Positions 48,501 to 59,340 of a stretch of 64,000 bases of DNA are shown in pieces (the first letter of the stretch is position 1; every line of letters starts with the position of its first letter). Location of the stretch: NCBI GenBank assembly GCA_023375675.1, contig JALQBC010000040.1:1-64000 (forward strand), written 5' to 3'. Made by a program: the position numbers and the translations under genes. A model generated the notes under the pieces. It ran no database searches, had not been told where the DNA came from, and was given only the letters and a program-made list of their open reading frames with translations. This stretch comes from Cytospora piceicola (taxonomy: Eukaryota; Ascomycota; Sordariomycetes; Diaporthales; Cytosporaceae).

Positions 48501-48545
48501 CTCTGGAGACGAGCCAGAGCACTGTCCTTCTTATTTAGAGACCTA

Positions 48546-50474
48546 ATGGTACACTGGAGAACTACATGTGGATCGATGATGGACCTAACTACCGAAGCCA
48601 TCCACGATGTGATACATCCCACAGCGGTCTATACCTCTCCCATCGAGCGCCTTCTATCGGTCGACACAGCAACCGAGTCTATTGAGCCTTCGTGGGAGGA
48701 CTCCCAACTGAACCCCAAGAACCGGACTGACAGCCTCAGTCCCTTGAAATCACCACTTTGGAGCATCGAGGGTGGCGCTGGCAGGGGTACACAATTCTTT
48801 GCGGTGCCTCTTTTCGTGGAGGATGCCCCACCCATGCGCTTCGACGTCTTCGTGGCTGAGAAGGCGACGGGATCACCGATGATGCGCGAGCTTCTAGACC
48901 TGGACTTCGCGTTTCATGCTCGGGATTCTACCCGGGTCCAGCAGCAGGCAATCTCCTCCTACATCACGAGGGCGCTTCAGGTGTGGACGACTGAAGTGTA
49001 CGGACTTGAAAAGGTCAAGGAGATGTACTATGAGCAGCCGTTCGGTACTCGCATCATATTCGAGAACTTACCCCTGAACGTCCGCGATACCCAGATACAC
49101 ATTGGGTCGATGCACAATCTCGAGTTCCACCAGTGTTCGCTCCGGGAACTGGCAGAGATGTGGAAGATGAACTTGGAGGATATGCCCCCAGCAGTCGACA
49201 TTTACAGGCTAGCCCATGTTCGACAACTGCAGGACAGCGTTTGCGTGGTACGGTATCGACAAGATAAAGATTCGTCTGTCGACCCCGATGACAAGCTGGG
49301 CAGCGGAGTGTGGGCTCTCAAGGCATTGACAAGCAGTGTCAAATACATGTACCACGAGCTGCGGAACCTTCTCACCATGCCACCACATCCTAACGTCCTC
49401 GGCAGGCCCGTCAGACTGGTGACGAAAAAGGCCCGGTCCAACGACAAGAGAGAGGTTGTAGTCGGTTTCCTGGAACCGTTCTACTCCGGAATCAACCTAA
49501 GGGACTCACTGCCGCTCCTCCGAATGAGCAACAGACTGCGCCTCGAAGACCAGGTGCGCTGGGCCCGGCAGATCTGCTCGGGGCTGCTCCATATTCGGCA
49601 GATGGGTAAGCTCTACTACCCCGACATGCGCCTTGACCAGATCGTCATGACGCCCGACAACAAGCACCCAGTCATCCTCGACTTTGAGCAACGGGGCGTC
49701 TGGTGCGAGTTCGCCGCCCCGGAGGTCAACGCCCTTGAGCATATACGCGCCCTCGCCACGGACGAGGACGAGGACGAGTCAGACGACAGCTACGTCGCGG
49801 CCCTCACCACCAACACCACCGCCACCAACACCAATGCGGACGCCGAGGATGCCGCAGCCCGACACCACAACCACGCCCTGCGCCGGCGCTACGCCAGCCT
49901 CCTGACTCGGCTCCTCCCGGGGTGGGAGGAGCTCGGCGGGCACGACGACTACTACACGAACCCGCCCCAGGGCTACAACGTGCCCTGGGTCTGCCTCACG
50001 GACCGGGAGCGCGAGCACGCCGAGGTGTACATGCTGGGGCGCCTGCTGTGGTGCGTGTTCGAGGGCATGAGCGCGCCGCAGCGGGGCGCCGTGTGGCAGT
50101 CGTACCGGAACGAGCCCGAGTTCGAGTTCCCGGCTTTTGTGCTCACGCCGCCGGGGCTGCGGGGCCTGGTCGACCGGTGCACGAGGGGCCGGCGCCCGCT
50201 GCTGAGCAACCTCGTCGTGCGGGCGGGCAGCAAGCTTGTGCTGCAGCGCTGGGGCCGGGACGGCGGGCCGCCCACCGCGGAGGCGAAGGTGCGGGAGATA
50301 CGGGCGCTCGCCAAGGGCTTCTGGGAGCGTGAGGTCGATTGGGCGGAGGGATTCCTGGTCGACAGGGAAGATAAGATGAAGGAGGGGACCTGGAACGAAA
50401 ACGTCTTTGACCGTCCTATGCTCCAGGAGGTCGATGATGCCTTGGAGGCTTTCCAGAGTGAGGTGCTTGGGTGA
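48546..50474 (+). CDS. Divergent protein-kinase-like protein (fungal, unclassified)
   Basis: Single-exon gene, 642 aa, with a kinase fold in its centre. Candidate catalytic landmarks are visible but non-standard: the VAIK-like Lys in WALKAL (about 259), the helix-C Glu in YHELRNLL (about 271), YPDMRLDQIV in place of HRDLKPEN (Asp about 360), and LDFEQRG in place of DFG (Asp about 379). An unusual Asp/Glu- and Thr/Asn-rich insert (about 405-440) follows the DFE motif. Then come a GYNVPWVCLTDREREHAEVYMLGRLLWCVFEGM segment typical of the C-lobe, and a charged C-terminal tail. Residues 1-220 have no recognised domain. The start could be the ATG at 48546 or MMDLTTEA at 48576. Key Lys and Asp residues persist, so activity is possible, but a pseudokinase role is equally open. 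Substrate and pathway are unknown. Confidence 0.8.
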   Translation: MVHWRTTCGSMMDLTTEAIHDVIHPTAVYTSPIERLLSVDTATESIEPSWEDSQLNPKNRTDSLSPLKSPLWSIEGGAGRGTQFFAVPLFVEDAPPMRFDVFVAEKATGSPMMRELLDLDFAFHARDSTRVQQQAISSYITRALQVWTTEVYGLEKVKEMYYEQPFGTRIIFENLPLNVRDTQIHIGSMHNLEFHQCSLRELAEMWKMNLEDMPPAVDIYRLAHVRQLQDSVCVVRYRQDKDSSVDPDDKLGSGVWALKALTSSVKYMYHELRNLLTMPPHPNVLGRPVRLVTKKARSNDKREVVVGFLEPFYSGINLRDSLPLLRMSNRLRLEDQVRWARQICSGLLHIRQMGKLYYPDMRLDQIVMTPDNKHPVILDFEQRGVWCEFAAPEVNALEHIRALATDEDEDESDDSYVAALTTNTTATNTNADAEDAAARHHNHALRRRYASLLTRLLPGWEELGGHDDYYTNPPQGYNVPWVCLTDREREHAEVYMLGRLLWCVFEGMSAPQRGAVWQSYRNEPEFEFPAFVLTPPGLRGLVDRCTRGRRPLLSNLVVRAGSKLVLQRWGRDGGPPTAEAKVREIRALAKGFWEREVDWAEGFLVDREDKMKEGTWNENVFDRPMLQEVDDALEAFQSEVLG

Positions 50475-51381
50475 GTGGGAGGGTTTCTTCTTCGTGGAAC
50501 TGGTAGTCCGCCTTTCTCACAGGGGGCCCAAAGAAATGGTGAATATGGCGGGGATCAGTGGCTATAGCTTTTGGAAGGTTGTTTATAAGAACACCAAAAA
50601 GGGGATTGGGATGGTGGTCAGGTGGACGTCAGTGTGTAGAAGAATACTCACCCGGTTGGTGGTTTTTCCCAAGGTATCAATTCAGTCCGCATTGCTTAAA
50701 GGGTTCGAAACACTTCAAAATGGCTTTCAAAAAGATGGGAGAAGGAAAGAGGAAAAAGACAAGACAAGGCAACAAAACAAAACAAAAGACTAGATACAAT
50801 ATATATTACGACTTGGCCTTGCACTCTGTGTGTTGAGAATCACTCCCCTCGGAGCCACGAAGAACCCCGCGATCCTAAGCTTCATCCAAAATAACAACTG
50901 GAAGTCTTCTAAGAAGACTATATAGCCCACCGTAATACATGAACCCAAGAAGATCTAGGGAGCGATCCGGGACCAAAGTCGCTGGCCAAGAAGATAGGAG
51001 TAAATTATACCTAGGTCAAGCACACGGGCAGGGCTTTGTGTACTACGTGATTCCCCACGTTGTGCGATGTGACAAGAGAGTATCAAATCAGTTATGGGAT
51101 TTACCCTGATAGAAGTACAGAGACCATGCCTGTGGGTTTGGAAAAGAAAATACTCCCAACCGATAAAGTACATGTAAACTTGCCAAACCGGAAACACCCC
51201 AACTACCTAGGTAGATAGTACACCTGACTGCAAAGCGTGGCACCTGTCCACACATTACGAACCTGTTTATCATCGACGAGAAGACGGAGCCAGCTTCCCT
51301 TCTCACACACACACACACACCTCTTATATCCCCCATTCATCCATCCCATCCTATCTCATGCCCACCCGATCGATCGATCCA
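50475..51381. other. Convergent 3' intergenic region
   Basis: About 900 bp between the stop codons of the kinase-like gene and the SWIM-finger gene. It contains an A-rich stretch (50,740-50,800) likely to include 3' UTR, a CTACCTAGGTAG motif at about 51,203-51,214, and a short (CA)n run near 51,306-51,320. No coding frame supported. Confidence 0.6.
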
Positions 51382-53109
51382 TCACCTCGACCTCTTAGCC
51401 CCGCCCTCCCTTCCATTCCCCCCACCCCCCCTCCTCTTACTTCCCGTCCTGCTCGCACTCGCGCTCGTCCCCGAAGCCGCCGCGCCGCGGCCGCCGCCAA
51501 CAACAACAACAGACGCCTCACCGGGCCGGCTGCTCCGCATCAGCGCGATGAGGTCCCGCAGGCGCCCCATGTACCCGGCCGGCGGGCCGTACGTCCCCAG
51601 CCTGGCCTCGATCTCCTCGAGCGTCTCGATCCACTGGTTCTGCTCGGGCAGCTGCGTCAGGACGTCGACGGCGAAGGCGGCAGGGCTGCGCGTCTGGCTG
51701 CCTATGAGCCGCTGGTAGAGGTTGCGGTCGACCTGGGGGGCCGCCGCCGCCGCCGCCGCCGCCGCTGCCTTCGCCTTGGATGGCTCTCGGGGAGGGGGTG
51801 GCTGGAGGGCTGAGGTCGGTGGTGGTCGTCTGGTGGCATGGCTGCTGCCACTGCTGCTTGTAGTGGTGGTGGTGGCGGGAGTGGCCGCTGGGGCGAAGTG
51901 AACGTCGCGGTTCCAGTCCATGATGACGGCATGCAGGATGCGCACCAGCGCCCCGGCGGCGGCGGCGCGCTCCGCCGGGGACGGTGCGTCCGCCCTGTTC
52001 TGGAGGAGCGACTGGATCGCCGAGACGGCACGCGTGATGTGCGCGGCGGCCCAGGGGACGTCCCTCGGCCCCTCGGCGGCGTCTCCTGCCGCGGCGGCAG
52101 GCGGGCCGCGCGCGTAGGCGCCCAGCTCGCCGAGCACGCGGTCGACGTGCTGCTGGACCTTGCGGAAGGGGTTGCCGGCCTTGGAGTTGGGCCCGAGGAG
52201 CTCGAGGAAGTAGGCGAAGAACTCGTTGTTGGTCATGAGCATGTTGGCGACTGTGCGGGTGAGGTCGTTGTAGGCAATTATACTGTTGTTCTCGAAGGTC
52301 GGGTCCGGGTCCTCGAAGATATCAGGGCGGTATTCCTTGACGGAGTGGTCATCAATGTCTGGCTCTGCGATCGATACCAGGATCTCGCGCGTCTCTTGTA
52401 GCCGCACTGGGTTGACGGTTGGTCTGCACTCGGGGGATCCCACGCCAGAGTGCAGTTTGCTGGCCAGCAGGTCCAGGTGGAAACTGGAGATACGATCAAA
52501 AGGGCTGTCGTCCCTTCTTGTCCCGTCTCCATTCGATCCAAGATGTATCGGCTCATCTGGCAGGGCTTGGTCGGATGTGTGGTGAGTCAACTGGTCCAGT
52601 AGGAATATCAAGTGCTTGCATGGCTTGTCGCTGTCCCCCATGCAGTTGCACCTTGGCTTGCGGTACCTGCTTTTTGCGGATCCTATCCGTACGGCACGGG
52701 ATTTGCGCACAACCTCGTGTATCTGAAAGGCGTAAAACTGGCCATCCTGTTGCTCCTGGACGGACTGACACCACTGCAGTACGAGTTGTGGTGTTTCCTC
52801 GGTCGGGGACTCTCGGAAGAGCTGTCTCACTCCTGCCTGTGTCTCCGGGTCGAGGCTCGATATGTCGTATTTGATGTTGGTAGTGGGCGAACGTATCACC
52901 ATCTCCTTGTCGTCGTCGTCGTCGTCTTCCTCCTCCTCCATCGACGCGTCGCTGGCCTCATCGTCGCTGTCCAAGTCTCGGTAAGAATCACGGCTGGGGC
53001 CATCATCGACGCCGTGGGAAGGGCCCAGTTGGCTTCTGGAACGAGTGGTTGGAGGCATACTTCCGATTGAAAGCCGACTGAAACGGGACGTTGGGGCAGA
53101 ATAAGGCAT
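51382..53109 (-). CDS. SWIM-type zinc-finger protein, fungal, function unknown
   Basis: Intronless frame of 575 aa from the ATG at 53109. A second in-frame ATG at 53058 (MPPTTRSRS, a common start in fungal nuclear proteins) would give 558 aa. Order of segments: basic Ser/Arg start; acidic run of Glu and Asp (about 57-68); helical region YDISSLDPETQAGVRQLFRE; SWIM motif C-x-C-x7-C-x-H in RCNCMGDSDKPCKHLIFLLD (about 154-166); then helical blocks (NDLTRTVANMLMTNNEFFAYF). The C-terminal half contains poly-Ala, a Thr/Ser/Pro linker and a Gly/Arg-rich tail ending GGAKRSR. SWIM fingers mediate protein or DNA contact in MuDR-type transposases, Sws1 and MEKK1; no transposase or kinase domain is seen here. 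Nuclear location is inferred from the basic tail and acidic N terminus. Confidence 0.85.
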   Translation of the reverse strand: MPYSAPTSRFSRLSIGSMPPTTRSRSQLGPSHGVDDGPSRDSYRDLDSDDEASDASMEEEEDDDDDDKEMVIRSPTTNIKYDISSLDPETQAGVRQLFRESPTEETPQLVLQWCQSVQEQQDGQFYAFQIHEVVRKSRAVRIGSAKSRYRKPRCNCMGDSDKPCKHLIFLLDQLTHHTSDQALPDEPIHLGSNGDGTRRDDSPFDRISSFHLDLLASKLHSGVGSPECRPTVNPVRLQETREILVSIAEPDIDDHSVKEYRPDIFEDPDPTFENNSIIAYNDLTRTVANMLMTNNEFFAYFLELLGPNSKAGNPFRKVQQHVDRVLGELGAYARGPPAAAAGDAAEGPRDVPWAAAHITRAVSAIQSLLQNRADAPSPAERAAAAGALVRILHAVIMDWNRDVHFAPAATPATTTTTSSSGSSHATRRPPPTSALQPPPPREPSKAKAAAAAAAAAAPQVDRNLYQRLIGSQTRSPAAFAVDVLTQLPEQNQWIETLEEIEARLGTYGPPAGYMGRLRDLIALMRSSRPGEASVVVVGGGRGAAASGTSASASRTGSKRRGGGGNGREGGAKRSR

Positions 53110-55372
53110 TAGGAGTCTAGGGATGGAGGGCACAACACCGGGTTGGCTCAAGCTAGCTGTGGCAAGAAGATATAGTTATATACCAGATGAGCCTCACGGC
53201 AAGGCAGAGCCATCAGGTAGCAAGGTAGTATGGAAGAGGCCCAGGTTTAAGACCGGGTCACCTTGGGGGGGGAAGTGAACGGGAGGGTTGCTAATATTGG
53301 CGAGTTGGGAGAGTAGATGTGGGTAGGAAGTGAAGTCAAAACATGGGACCTGGTGAGTGGACCCAAGGCTGTCATTCTTCTTACTCGCCAAACCCTAGAG
53401 CAGCTTGTTGTTCCTTCGATCTCGCTTGAGATGTCTCCCATGGCAAAAGGAAAGAGAGTCAGGCATTGGTACGACACCGAGCCATCGTGGAGGTCACAGT
53501 GGAGGAGAATGTGTCTACCCAAGGTACCTACTCAGGTACCCGAAGAGTCAATAGGCAACACAGGTTTGGCCAATAAATAAGTGAGCAACTGCTCTACCCA
53601 GTAAAACGACCAGATGTCTCGATCGTCTTGGGAAGTGCAACCAAGCAGCGGCCAATCCGTGCCGAGAAATAGATGTTGGCCTAGCTAGGCTCAGGAGTAC
53701 ATGATAGACAAGGACAACAGATATACATGGCTCCCCTATCCGTCACCACGGTACCGCTACGCAAAGAGAGCCTGCGGCACAGCTTATAGACATGGGATGA
53801 ATTAGTAATACGGCTCAGGACGAGCAGGCCTGTCAGCTTGCCAACAGCCGTGTAGGCGCAGTATAAAAGCAACATGAGAAAATAGAGATGTGTTTCTATT
53901 CTCGTTGACGAAAAGAAGCCCCGTCACTGCAGGGAAAAGGAAGCGACGAAGTTTAGTGTGGTGTGATGAAACAGTTACTTTCTGATTGTTTGGTTGATGA
54001 TCATTGATGTTGTTATTATCGTCGTCGTTGTTGGTGTTGGTCATCCCATGTCGAGAGGCTGATGTGGTGAAGTCCAGTACTGTGTAAGTACTTCGGCATT
54101 GCTCGATGGCTTGTCGAAGAAGTCCGGTCCGGATGATGACGTTCAGGTATTCGGGAGGACCCAGTCATCTTGAGTGGTCAGCGTGCTTCTGTCTTGGCCT
54201 TGGGTGGGGTCCGTGGAGAGAGTGTTTAGCCACAGGGAACAAGAAATAAGAATGAACGTGAACAACAAGATGACCTAGACTAGGAACCTTTCAGCCGGCG
54301 CCTTTCCCATTCCATCGTACCATAATCCAATCCACAGCCTCAACCTGCACAGATGTTATGTCCTTTGGCCCCAAATCCACACCCACATCCACATATAAAT
54401 CATCTATCATCGCCAGCTTCTGCGGCCATATTTGGCGGCCTTCCCACTCTTCCAAACCCTCTTCAGACCCCGACTTTCCTTGTTCCTCCCCTTAGCCCGG
54501 TCTTGTTTTTGGGCCTCGTTGGATGCTTGCAACCTTCATCTACCGTAGGTTTCCTCCTTGATCGAGCGTCTGATATCATCCACACTGCGCCGCACAGCCC
54601 AGGGATTAGGCCACATTTACGGGCCACCAACCCGCATTGCTCTACCGATTCCTTCGAGAAAAATCATGAAAATCGAGACATCCACGACAGGGCATTTTTC
54701 CTGTCACCCCGCTTGAACTGCCCGCCGGAGGTTCGAAGTTGAGTTCGCCTAGGTAGTGGCCAATCACACTCGGACTCGGCGGATGCCAAGTTCGACGCCT
54801 ATAGCGGCTGGTTGCCTCTCTACCACCACTTCGACGTCGGATGGTGAAAACGGGCGACAAGTACAATGCAGACAACTAACTGGCCTGCTCAGCCCTTCGA
54901 CGAGCTCGTTTTCGTACGACGATGCATAGCCGAGCTCAGCGTCAGCCGCCAGGCATCCCCCATTCTTATGTCCAACACCCACACAATTCAAAACGAGACT
55001 GTATTGTTGTTCTCAGCTGCAGCTAACGCGGAGGCCGTTGGTCCCGTTGCTGTTTCGAGTGGTATGGTCTCCAGTCTGACTGATGCTGGCCATCTCATAG
55101 CAAGAATAGCTCATCTGCGATATCCTCACAGCAGGCCAGATCGTCACCAGCGCGGGTCTCAGCCCAGACACCGATTTGGTGGGTGCCGGGTTTGATCGTG
55201 TGCCTGCCAGGCCATATTAACGACACACTCCTTATGACAGGTATCACCAGCCAATCGGTAGCCGTGTGCCTTATGGGCCCATCCTCAAACGTCGTCTTCA
55301 CTTCTCGAAGGGCTTGGATTGCCTTAGGGACCGGACCCCCTCCTACTTCCTCCTTCCTTTACCGCACCCCAC
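53110..55372. promoter_or_regulatory. Upstream region of the SWIM-finger gene, no further gene supported
   Basis: About 2.3 kb. It contains GGTACCTACTCAGGTACC near 53,522-53,541 and a GATGATT/GTTGTTATTATCGTC run near 53,997-54,045. A 129-codon frame at 54,353 is Pro/Leu-rich with no domain. The right edge abuts the RIP-mutated element. Confidence 0.5.
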
Positions 55373-56984
55373 CAGCGGGGTAATTTTAGAAACCGGTTAA
55401 CCTCGTATGTCAACCACCGAAATCACAACCACATCAATTTACTATTTTGTAAGGGCTACCCATACTAAATTCAAAAGTCTATCGGTTAATTCTTCCTCCC
55501 CTAGCATTAATTAGTTCCCTCTAACGTATAGGTATATCGGCGTATACGCTCGCGATTACCTCACATCGTACTAACTACTACTCTTCTTCTATAAGTTATC
55601 GTAGTTCTGCAATCGTCGAATAACCGTGTTATTTTATATAGGTTTTTACTACGTTAGCATAACCACGGTCTTTAATAAAGTTAGTCTTTAGGTAATTATA
55701 TACGTTAGTTATAGATCTATAACCGTAGGCCTTTTTCTAAGCTATCGTAGCCTTCGAGGTATAGTTACTATCGCCGTCTTCCTAAAAGGTAAATTCTCGA
55801 CTACTAAAGTACTTCTTAATATCTTTAAAAACACGTTTATATATAGAAATATATATATTAAAGTTTATCTTACTATTATTATTCGACCGAACCTCGTATT
55901 AGTATAACAGGCTTTTATAGTTTAGCCTTATAGCTACTACGTAGTAAATAACACTTTATTTACTTAAAGCCTTCTTTTTAAAATATTTACCGTTTCTTAT
56001 CTTCCGAGGTTTATATACGTTGTTAGCTATAATTATAAGAAGTTAAAGCTTTTAATTATCTTTAACTTAAAATCTAAAGTAACAACGTTATACTTAGTTC
56101 TTAAGTACCTAAAAAGCTCGTTAGTAATAACCTTTCCTTTTTATTTTATACCGTAACTCGCCTTAAAAAGCAAAATACTATTTATCTAAGCAGAATACTT
56201 AAACACGCTAGGCTTCGTTAAACTAATAGCTAAGTTATAACTCCCGTTTAGCCTTTTATTTACACGACTTCTTTATAGCCTCGTTATATCTAAACTTAAA
56301 ACCTTTAAAATATAGTCGCTAGCTAAATAACCTTATATACCGACTAATAGTCTCGAGGTAAATATCGTCGGTATTAAGGCCGGCGTCGATAGCGATATTT
56401 TACTACGGTTAACGTACTATATCGTATATAATAAAGTTACTACTATCGTATAGATTCTCGAGGTAGCTATTAGCGTGTTAAGTAAAACTATTAGGCTATT
56501 TAATAAGCGAATACCGAGGTTTATAAAAACGAGGGTTATAGTTTAATATACAAACGTTAAAATCGCTTCCGACTTCGTAATTAGCTAAAGCCGGCGATAA
56601 TCGAAGGTTATCGAGACGAGATTTAAAGATATCGTAACCTTAAGAACTTAAAACGTTAAAGTAGTTAAAAACTTCTAATTTAAATACCTAGCCGTAAGCC
56701 TAACTAAAGAGGTTATAATCTTAAAAGAACTAAACTGTCCTACAGACCTTAGCCCGCTTTAGCGTATCGTAGTGATTTTAACCTGGTTCCCTACCTATCG
56801 TAACGACGATTTAGATATAGTAAATAGTATAGTTAGAATCGTCTTTTAAATCTGATAATAGCGATATTAAAAAATAATACCACACCCTTTATAGTTGTTA
56901 ATTAATTAAAAGCTAAAGGTTAAGGGTTTTAGTAATAGTTAGTTGAAAATAAGGGGTTAACCGGTTTCTAAAATTACCCGGCTG
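55373..56984. mobile_element. RIP-mutated DNA transposon relic with 30-bp terminal inverted repeats
   Basis: CAGCGGGGTAATTTTAGAAA... at 55,373-55,402 matches the reverse complement of 56,955-56,984 at 29 of 30 positions. The 5 bp just outside each end are both CCCAC. The 1.6-kb interior is AT-rich and crowded with TA and CG dinucleotides while CA and TG are scarce. That is the footprint of repeat-induced point mutation (CpA to TpA) and implies the element was once multicopy. No open frame longer than a few dozen codons survives. Length and CAG-type ends would suit a hAT-like element, but a 5-bp duplication is not its usual 8 bp, so the class is left open. Confidence 0.85.
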
Positions 56985-59340
56985 CCCACCTGCCCTCTCT
57001 CTAAAGCCAGAGCTGCTATGCCACTCGCCGGCATGCAGGTGGAGGGTCCCAGCTTTGTGCGTACATACATGGCTGCAGTAGCCGACACACGCAAGAAAAC
57101 AGGCAGCCACACCTCCAATCTCGTTTGTCCCGCCCATCGCAGGCCACCAAGTTGCAAGCACGCTCGTTCGCTGCCACTCGGGCAGCTCAAGTGAGCATGG
57201 AGGCTGTGAATCCAAGAAGTTACAGCCATTGTGATATCTCAATAAACGCCTTGGCAACAGGATTAGTCGTCCACCTCAACTTGCGCAACCTAAAGAGAGA
57301 AACATGAAGGACAGACCGGCCGTTTGATGTCTCAGCCCTACGAGATCCGGCTACCACACAGATACTGTGGTACATATGTAAGTAGTACCTGGCAGAACAC
57401 CGTGTGCGGCCCAATCAGCTTCGGGAATAGCCACGGATACGGGAAAGGGAGTGCCGTTATCTGCATCGTAAATCTCAACGGCCGCTTCCTACATACCAAG
57501 AATGTAGGCATGTAATCCTACTGCCTGGTCTTCTCCTCTCCCCCCTGGTGACTTGCATTGGAAGCTATCCCCCCCTCCCCCCCAACCACGTGCTACCTGT
57601 CACAACGGGGCCGCAAGACGTCGAATAAGACTGCTGGACAGCATCCTCAACAACGACATGCGTATCCCCTGTGTGCCGGACGGGCCGGAACGGACCCCCA
57701 GTCCGTCGGTCAGACTCGCTGCCTACATTCTGAACAGCCCGTGTTTACCGGCGTTTTCGAACTACACACGTAGGCCGCGGCCCATTCACCAAGATTCGAA
57801 GACGGAATGCCTCTCCCGACGCATCCCCCGATCCTGGCCGTCTAGCTCGACAACTGGGAGATAGACATCCCGATCGTCTGATTTGTGCCTGCCTTGCTTG
57901 GGACGTCGGAGGCCTCTCTACACAAGTGCTGCTCCCAGAGTAGCAAGGGCCAAGCAGGAAGACATTGCCGTGAGCTGTTGGATAACATATGCTGAGCCAT
58001 ACATGTGAACCACTGCCTCCCTAACAATGTTTATTTTCAAGCTAAATCTCATCTACAAGGGCCCAAGCCAGAACCACCCCTACCGCTGGACTTGGTTGGC
58101 CCACATCGGTCCCCGCGACCTTGAATTCGGGCTCGCCACCCATACGTAGCAGACTTCGAATTGCTCTGTTGGAAACATCGTGCCTGGGAAGCCTCCCCTT
58201 CTCTTGGGGAAATCTGGCTTTGGCAAAACAGAGCCCAGGTAGGAGCCGGCCTCTCATAAAGACTCTGAGAAGGCCCAGCACGAGTTAGCCATCTCATGGA
58301 AGACTCAAATATGTAGCGATAGCATCGGTATAGGTTCACGTACTTTCCTTACCGATTTGGGATATACCAATTCGTCCTCTTCCGGTCAAGCATCCACCCG
58401 TTGTTTGTCCTTGTACCTCAATATATCTGTATGGGAGAGCCAACGTTTTGCCGTGCAAGCGCTGATTCACTTCCGCATCACTCTCCCGCTCTACTATCAA
58501 AAGCTTGTTTGCGTGCGTGACGGACAGACATAACCCTCAGGCAGTGTGTTTTCTCGCCAGGAGCTCAAAGCTGACCATGTTCATATACGATGCAGGTATG
58601 GGCTCATGGTGGTAGCGACAACTTTGACATGGCAGTTACTAGAGTCACATGCAATGCAAGTAGGCAGCGAGACGAGACCATATTGTATATGATGAAGACC
58701 ATAAATGTATTCCAGACAATAAACACGGGAGTTCCGGATAAACACTGACCAATCCTTCCACCCTATCATAGTCTTCCTCTGTCCGTTGTCCTCGTTTGCG
58801 AACCGCAAAATCATTAGACAATACACAATGCTTGGCTTCCTCTCAGGCCCTTCATCCGTTCATTTCCTCATGTGTCCGCTCCTCTCCCGAATACATCTAT
58901 CTTCTATTCTCAAGAAGTATAAACGCAAACGATGAGTACCCAGCCCGTGGTAGACCAAAGAAATATAGACCCCGAGCTTCCTTGCCCCAGATTGTTTCCA
59001 AGGCATGCTCCTTTCCAAGTCAAGGTTGTGTGACATGCCTCTTCGTGTCCAAAGTGGACAGGCTGTCTGAGCACAGACCATCGTCTCCCATCAGATCCGT
59101 GCCTTGCCCACCATATCACTCCCCGTCCCTATGGCTGTGTGTTCGCCCCTGGTATCCCTTACTGAAAAAAACGCCGTCGCATACATGCAGAAGAACAAGT
59201 CGTAACGTAACGATCATATAATTCGTCATCCGGATATTGCTCATTCATCGCACTGATCAAGCCAGCAACAGCGGCATGTGATGATGATGTGGCCAACTCT
59301 AGGTCCTGCAAATCGTCGCCGTCTCCGTGGTTGAGCTCGC
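56985..59340. other. Intergenic, no supported gene
   Basis: Normal composition resumes immediately after the transposon relic. Frames up to 141 codons (58,796-59,221) lack domains and acceptable splice partners. The last few hundred bases before 59,341 are probably 3' UTR of the CDC14 gene. Confidence 0.55.

Larger units (their letters stand above)
37845..48545. other. Largest gene-poor interval (transposon relic listed separately)
   Basis: Almost 11 kb with no gene I can support. Contents noted: G-runs at about 40,166 and 40,400; a (CACACTTAT)-type repeat near 41,640-41,672; an inverted-repeat element at 41,887-42,529; and an Asp/Thr-codon triplet tract near 46,390-46,460. Frames up to 214 codons (40,318-40,962) contain low-complexity runs and lack recognisable domains. 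A small multi-exon gene around 46,170-46,570 is conceivable (MSAEADDMDASSRSG-like start, Asp/Asn-rich tail in another frame), but I cannot connect it. Confidence 0.5.
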
